A stretch of 64,000 nt of DNA from Rhexocercosporidium sp. MPI-PUGE-AT-0058 (taxonomy: Eukaryota; Ascomycota; Leotiomycetes; Helotiales), in NCBI GenBank assembly GCA_020746875.1, contig JAGTJL010000022.1:744001-808000 (forward strand), given 5' to 3'. Under the pieces are notes generated by a model that was given only the letters and a program-made list of their open reading frames with translations, was not told the origin of the DNA and did no database searches. How positions within the stretch are numbered: the stretch's first letter is position 1; each line of letters opens with the position of its first letter. Made by a program: the position numbers and the translations under genes. Below, one piece after another: positions 58,020 to 64,000 of this stretch.

Positions 58020-58679
58020 ATTGCGAACAGTCGTGTGTCCTCAACTGGGCCTAGAATCAGATATACATACTATGTTTGGCTACACTTTCCATTTTCAGCA
58101 CTGATAATGAATTCTACCTTGGAAAGCAATTAATATATCAGCTCAGCTCTGTAGAAGGTCGAAAGCCAGATAGATCATCTGAACAGGAGGGGTCCGTTTG
58201 TGTCTAGTCAGACTAGGCTGCCAATCTGATTAAATTGTGTGGAGGAGTCATATGGTCTTTGCATGCAGCTTGAAAGCCTAGCTGCATAACAAATATACGA
58301 GGAAGCACACGCCTCGCTAAATACAAGGATGGAAGTGGCTACATGCAATTTTAGGGCACCAGACTCGTCTGACAGTCCTGTAGAGCGTCCGGGCGCATGA
58401 GCTTGGATTTACAATTGTATCCAGCTACACCAAATCCCAAGAAATGCATTTACTGCACTAATTGCTTGCCATTGGCGTTCACGAGGCCCTCTTCTTTGTC
58501 ATCTGTTAGAGTTTTCCCTCTCCGAGTCCCTCTATACGGTAGAAATTGTCTAATTTGCCTATCCATACCAAGCCTCCGACTCGGATCGCATAGAGTATCT
58601 CAAGTTTCTTACATTTGTAAACAAGTAAACCCCTCCATGACCGACAATATGGATGCGACATGCCTGTTGTCTCAAGTGA
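58020..58679. other. Intergenic, no supported gene
   Basis: Promoter region of the hydrolase and the 3' side of the decayed gene that follows. Open frames here show no family features. Confidence 0.5.
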
Positions 58680-59096
58680 CTATGAACATACCAGGTTAAC
58701 AGGATCCGGCATACAATTGTCAAGCGACCAGGTCCCAAGGACCATTCCTGAACTACTGACGGGCTGCGAATTGACATCCTGAAAGTACATAAGGCAAAAA
58801 TTTGTATTTTGATCGAAGAGGAAGGTATTTCAGGTACTAAAGATGCTACACTGTTTGGCACATTCTGTGTAATCAGCTTTGTCGAGGTTCGTTGGTCGGA
58901 CACTGGTCAATATCTATGTATCGCATGAGATCTCGAAATTGCAATTGCAACTAAAGCTCCCTGGGTCCGGAGGAGAAGTGAGAGTACCGGCATTGCATGT
59001 CGGTCGTGGCTTGACTGTCGATGTTGACGTTACCGACGTTGCTTGTGTCGACAGGGTAGTCTTTGTTGTTAATGTACTGCCAGGAATTGTTGTTCT
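58680..59096 (-). pseudogene. Decayed Thr-rich, cysteine-rich (PAN-like) secreted domain
   Basis: A single minus-strand frame encodes a Thr/Ser-rich linker (STLTTKTTLSTQATS), then a cysteine-rich block (TCNAG, FSCNCNFEISCD), then DYTECAKQC and NTNFCLMYF, reminiscent of fungal PAN/Apple-like extracellular domains. Two internal stops interrupt it: TAG 58914-58916 (likely from CAG) and TGA 58830-58832. It ends at TAG 58680-58682. At its upstream side an in-frame 63 bp intron (GTACGT...GCTGACG...CTCTAG, 59159-59097) joins it to the frame of the PNP relic. The domain name is tentative. Confidence 0.55.
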
Positions 59097-59240
59097 CTAG
59101 AGAATCGTCAGCATATGTCCATCATGCCATGTGCAAAATTGGGAAGTAATTGGACGTACCGCTGTAGTTCTAGGCTTCACGAACAGGATGCACGCCTTTT
59201 TGATAACATCGCATGCAAACGGCTTGACTTTAACAGGAAG

Positions 59241-60113
59241 TCCAGGTATCTTGGACCCGGTCAACTCATACTCCGCCTTTAGTTTCGTCAAAGCTGTCAG
59301 CAGCAATATGGGTGGGCTGTTTAAGTGTTCTAGTTTGCTCGAATTTGCCGCCCTCTTCACTTCTCCAAAGTCTCATTAAACCACGCTAGGGAAGTGGCCG
59401 ACAGGTGTACTGGCCACGACATCACCGAGTCGGACCTTGTGCGGAATGCCACCCACCAATGCCAACCATTAGTCCAATCTTGATGACGGGAAAGTACGCA
59501 CCATCTGGGTAGCGACAGTTGCTGCTGAGCTAGTACCGAGCGTGCCTTTCGGGAGACATGCTATGACGATGTTATACTTACCGATTGATCCTAGAGCTAG
59601 TAGATCAGCATGTATCTCAACTAGCGTTGCCGTCGCCGCGGTCTGCTCTTTCAGCAAAGCACAAACCCAGCCCACAGTATATTCATTATGAGTCCTGGGC
59701 TCGGTAGCCGTCTGGGAATTGTCATTTGCCTCGTTTGCCGGATTTCTTTGATCGTGCGGAACATCTTCAAAGGTTAACGAGCCATCTAGGTCGAAATAGT
59801 GCGCGCCACGTTCTTCTTGGCTTGATGACTCTTCTGCTCCGGCTCCGAGGGCAACCTCCTGGCTCTCGACAGAGGCAGACTCGTCGCCGAAGTGCCGCAA
59901 AGATGTGAAGGCCAGCGATTTTAGGTGTCCAGCAACGTGCATGGCTATCTTTATGCGGTTGATACTGTCCTGGCTTTCCTCGGCCATCACCAGAGTAGAT
60001 TTTCCCAGAGCCAGAAACGTCAGCATTAGCACTGGCGAGACTGTCTTCTTCATCGGAGTTGACATTGTCTTCGCGGACTTGGAATCTGGTCTTTCAGACT
60101 GGCTCTTTTCCAA
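59241..60113 (-). pseudogene. Decayed PNP/UDP-domain (NLR effector-type) gene
   Basis: Minus-strand relic. After a variable N-terminal region with HVAGHLKSLAFTSLRHFGDE comes YTVGWVCALLKEQTAATATL, the start of the fungal PNP_UDP domain. The next block (expected IKIGLMVGIGGGIP) is encoded in the +1 frame for about 35 bases near 59485-59450 and then returns to frame, implying a lost base and a gained base. LGDVVASTPVGHFPSVV follows, then tandem stops TAA-TGA (59373-59378) where relatives have Gln-Trp. The PNP frame continues as EHLNSPPILLLTALTKLKAE to about 59241. No NACHT part remains. Compare the intact gene at 47698. Confidence 0.78.
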
Positions 60114-60460
60114 GAATTGGCTTTGGAGACGTTTGGTAAGACTTCGAAGATGGCTCTGCCCTGTGACTGGGCTCCACGTGGTGAAGTCCCGTGATACTCT
60201 GGTTGCCTATAGCCCGGTTAGCCGCGACTTAGCTCTAGCTCTATAATAGGCTTACTCGTACTGCCTATCAATATACATTTTCCTTCAACCGCAGAAACCC
60301 CACATCATCCAACTAGTCCACTGTCACGGATGACCCCTGCCAGCCTAGAAGAGTGATCTTACTCTTAATATCAGAGTCTCCTGGATACTCTATAACGTCC
60401 ACATCGTCGCATCACAGCCTCGTACCGTCCCAGACCCAACAAAGCCCCGCTAGCCCAAGC
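60114..60460. promoter_or_regulatory. Shared divergent promoter region
   Basis: The 347 bp between the minus-strand PNP relic (start 60113) and the plus-strand NLR (start 60461) must have served both genes. No specific factor site is claimed. Confidence 0.4.
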
Positions 60461-63400
60461 ATGGACCCCCTCACGACCATCAGCCTGGTCGCAAACATTG
60501 TCGCTTTCATCGACTTCGGCTACAAGATCGTTTCCGTGGCCCGAGAGGTGCATCAGTCTAGTACCGGCACAACCTCCGACAATGAGGACCTCGAGTTTCT
60601 AAGCACGAAGCTGCAAGGCCTCGCGGTTGATCTTAAACCTGGAAAGCCTGGATCGGCCATGACGGCCGATGAATTACGTCTGGCCGAGTTGGTGGATGAG
60701 TGCCAAGAGGTCTCGACCAAGTTGCTAGGACTGCTTAATAGTCTGAAAGTAAAGAATCCCAAATTGAAGCGCCAAGTAATAGCCACTGTGTTCCGCAACA
60801 TGCGGAAGACAAGCGAAAAGGAGAAGCTTGAGGGGAGGTTAGATAGGTGTCAGCAGCAGCTTCATCTTCAACTATTTCAAACATCCAGGTTCGTTTGATG
60901 TTGCGCGTGTCGAAAATGGTGTTCTGTGCTATGAGCTGACTATTAGGCTCGTGTAGGCTCGATGCTCTCGGTCGGCTTGAGGCTATCCAAAAGTCGGGCC
61001 AATGTCAACAGGAGGTGCTGCTTCGCCTCAGCAATCACGTTATGGCACTCAGCGATAGCTTCAAAGCCACGAATCTTGGGCCCGAGCTGTTAAATGATAT
61101 TCGCTCGCTACTCAACCGCTCCGATGCAGCCTTGAGCAGTGTTATTCAAAACCGGATCCTAGACGGTCTGCAGTTCGAGAAGATGAATGACAGACTAGAA
61201 GACATTGAGAAAGCACATGCTGCGACATTTGGCTGGCTTTTGGATGAATCTGCTCGGTCCGAAGAGAGTCTGAGAAAAGACAGGGTCTCTATGAGCAACA
61301 ACGAAAGTTACCAAGATTATGGACTGCAGATTGCCCGGGAGAACGACGCTCTAAGACGAAACACTCGCGAGTCTTTTATTAATTGGCTCTCAGAGGGCAC
61401 TGGTATCTTTCACATATCTGGGAAACCCGGTGCTGGCAAGTCGACACTCATGAAATATCTTTCAATGCATTCGCGAACAGAAGAGTACCTTAAAGTCTGG
61501 TCCGGTGATAAGCAGCTGGCTCTTGCTAGATTTTTCTTCTGGCGACACGGATCAGATTTTCAAAAGTCATTCAAAGGGTTACTTCGCTCGCTTCTTCATT
61601 CAATTCTTGCTCAGTGTCCCGACTTCATTAAGGTAGCGTTCCCTGTGCAATGGGAGATGGCCCGTCAAGGCATGGCGCTTCGCTTCGAACACTCCGATGT
61701 CCAAGCTGCTTTTGACCGCCTTATGCGAAGGTCAGATGTCTATAGCAAACACATGTTCGCATTCTTTATCGACGGATTAGACGAGTTCGAGGGAAGAGAG
61801 AACCACCTGGTCCGAACCCTGTTCGACTGGTTGCACTCTGGGCCTGATGCCATAAAGATCTGTGTATCCAGCAGGGAGCTGCCCATCTTCCAGGAACGTT
61901 TTTTGGCCTGCCCCAAATTCAGACTGCATGAACTCACTCAATCGGACATATTGGCATTTGTCGAAGATGTCTTGAGGAGCAATGAGGATGTGGCAGCACT
62001 AGCCGGCACGCAAGATTTCACCAGCCTTGGAAGATGCATAGTCAGCAAAGCAGAAGGTGTGTTCCTTTGGGTCTCCCTGGCCCTGAAGGCAGTGGAACAT
62101 GGAGTTCTTGCCGAGGATCGCATGGAGGATCTTATTAAGAAGATCGACTTTCTCCCTATCGAACTCGAAGATCTGTTTCAAGCTATTTTTGATTCGATCA
62201 AGAAGACATCTCATCCTATCGATTTTCAACGGGCCATGATACTTTTCGCGATCGTCCCGGAGGCGCCGAGCACAGAACTCTTCTACAAAGAGCCATCGCT
62301 ACTTCAACTATCCTTCTTAGACGACTTCGAGGGTAACTCGAATTTCGCTGCTACTATACATGGACCTTTATCCACGGACGACATTGAGAAGCGGCTGAAA
62401 AGGTGTCAAAAGCGAGTTGACTCCAGTTGCCGGGGCTTCCTTAGTGTGATATCAGAGCCAAACCATTTTCGCACTCGAGGTCTTTTCAGGAGGGACCGCG
62501 TCGTCCTGACACATCGTTCGCTCGTGGAATTTCTCCAAAAGCCCGGTGTTCAAGCCGTTATTGAGAAATACACCCGTGATTTTGATCGCTTCGGCTTCTC
62601 TTGCCAGTCTCTCGTGGCGGAAATCGAGAGTTGTGGATCGGAGCTGGGCAAAAAGCGTGGTAATGGAATCCAAACACCTTACTTTGAGTATGAATACCGG
62701 TATGACATAGCAAAACTCATATCGGAGTTTCTTGTATTCCCCAACTCCTCTCTCTCGACACTCTTCTCTGCATTAGATATGCTAGCAGAATGTGCCAAAA
62801 GTGGCACGGGGCAAGACTCGTCATACCGAATCGCTCTTTCTCAACCGTGCCAATGGAAGGAAGGAGAGATAACATCCCACCACAACAGGTTAATAACGTG
62901 CCACCCTTCTAGGATTGCCCTCTTAGTTGCGCAAAGTTTCGGTTTATATGAACTTTGGTCACCATCAGATAAGACTCGTCCAAATGGCGACGGAATCGAA
63001 ATCTACGACATGTTGGACCTCATTCTTCCGTCTTATCTAAACTACCAAAGTAGTTTTAGCGTCCGGGCTCCAGCTGACAGAATACTCAAAAGTTTTGTGT
63101 TCTGTCTTCGCAATGGTGCGTCACCAGAAGCACTGGCATATCACCCCGAAAACGAGGTTAATGTAAGATTACATAATGAAATACTACCGACTTACTGGCA
63201 TCTACTGCTTTGGACCAGTGTACACGAATCGATATTTAGTGTTCCGCCAGAATCGGTCTACATGCTCTTCCTCCTATACGGCGCCAACCCGAACTTCTGG
63301 CTAAAGTTTGATGATTCCCATGATCAGGAAGAGTATCTTGGATTGGTGCTGGTGGCAGGGCTCTATGGACTAGAGCGGCGCCAGGTATTTTCTCCGATCT

Positions 63401-63786
63401 TTGTCTCAAACGGAACGAGCGTTATAGAATTTGCAAGAAAGAGGAATTGGCTAGTGTCTCTGAGGGACCTCGTCGGATTCTGGTTTCCTGCCAGTGCAGA
63501 AAAGATACAGGGATTAATCGACTTGAATGCGAATCGGAACGGTAGTCCAACTTCTGAAGATTTGAGTCAATTAGAGCAGGAGTATGGGTTTGGCCTACAA
63601 TCTTGGAAACCCCTTGGCTGGAACATGCCCCAACCACTCTTTAGAAGCTGGAAAGGTACAACGAAGAGGCTATCGATAAATCGAACTCATAGGTCTGATT
63701 TGAGCCTCCCAACCTGGAATCAATTTCTCCCGATGCATGCTCGAATTGACGGGAATCCCATGGGTTGGGTCGAAATGCATGGTTGA
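60461..63786 (+). CDS. NACHT-domain NLR (STAND) protein
   Basis: Two exons, 60461-60888 and 60957-63786, joined by a 68 bp intron (GTTCGT donor, CTGAC branch, GTGTAG acceptor). An alternative acceptor at 60946 meets a stop at once, so the later one was chosen. The product has 1085 residues. Residues 1-140 are the fungal helical N-terminal domain (MDPLTTISLVANIVAFIDF). A helical bridge follows (ESFINWLSEGTGIFHI). The P-loop GKPGAGKST is at 298-306, and Walker B FFIDGLDEF at 412-420 is followed by the CVSSREL sensor motif. A winged-helix/DUF7791-like region carries RCQKRVDSSCRGFLSV. The C-terminal 450 residues show no regular WD40, TPR or ankyrin array, only an ankyrin-like LFLLYGANPN near 775. 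Intact. It lies head-to-head with the decayed PNP gene. Confidence 0.9.
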
Positions 63787-64000
63787 CTATAATGGGCCTT
63801 TCAGGAATGGGAGTAATTGGTAGTTGGAATAATCGTGTTTGCTCTCGTACCAGCAAAAATTGACTGGAAACAATGCCCAAGACACGAGTCAAGGAGATGG
63901 ACGGAGAAGAAGGTATTACCGGTATATAATATGACAAATAAAGCATCCAATAAGCCAAGAAGGTGGTTGACGATTGGTACGATATAGCCATTGTGATCTT
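63787..64000. other. 3' flank of the NLR gene
   Basis: Probable 3' UTR and intergenic DNA cut by the window end. The minus-strand open frame here is a shadow of the NLR. Confidence 0.5.

Noticed and set aside
60371..63991. Minus-strand frames overlapping the second NLR
   Set aside because: Shadows of the NLR coding sequence.

Overview
The window is nuclear DNA of a filamentous ascomycete (Pezizomycotina). The signs are short introns of about 46-95 bp with CTGAC/CTAAC-type branch points, fungus-specific families (a Zn2Cys6 regulator with a fungal transcription factor domain, NACHT-type STAND/NLR receptors with fungal N-terminal domains, a PNP/UDP-type NLR effector domain, a DUF6594-like membrane protein, tandem GFA domains) and large AT-rich blocks in which transposon codons have decayed by C-to-T/G-to-A changes, as RIP (repeat-induced point mutation) produces. 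The species cannot be told from the sequence.

Layout. 1-2233: a 1.45 kb AT-rich element with 33 bp perfect terminal inverted repeats. 2234-5645: an intact four-exon NACHT/ankyrin NLR with an unusual C-terminal module. 5711-7545: a dead pogo/Fot1-type transposon with 54 bp inverted repeats, followed by a 228 bp MITE-like element and other repeat debris to about 9.9 kb. 11450-12568: a double-GFA-domain protein. 13501-15845: three decayed genes in a row on the minus strand (hemerythrin-like, trehalose-6-phosphate synthase, unknown). 15922-18591: an intact Zn2Cys6 transcription factor with nine introns, whose start lies only 125 bp from an LTR. 18716-42437: about 24 kb of nested, RIP-mutated LTR retrotransposons (at least five LTR families, Copia and Gypsy polymerase remnants, one small non-autonomous element with a perfect target duplication). 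42438-45400: a RIP-mutated hAT transposon.

45.5-64 kb is gene-bearing again: a DUF6594-like gene with an apparent one-base frameshift, a stand-alone PNP/UDP-domain protein, a secreted/membrane CFEM-like receptor-shaped protein, several small unknown proteins, an acyl-protein-thioesterase-like hydrolase, a decayed PNP-domain gene fused in frame to a decayed cysteine-rich domain, and a second intact NACHT NLR placed head-to-head with that decayed gene.

How it works together: the theme is a fungal immunity/allorecognition-type neighbourhood (two NACHT receptors, one intact and one broken PNP-type signalling domain) beside a transposon graveyard. Several flanking genes carry Gln-to-stop or Trp-to-stop changes of the RIP type outside the AT-rich blocks, which suggests either RIP leakage or RIP of duplicated gene copies. 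All gene models are hand-spliced from reading frames and splice signals, and none has expression support.
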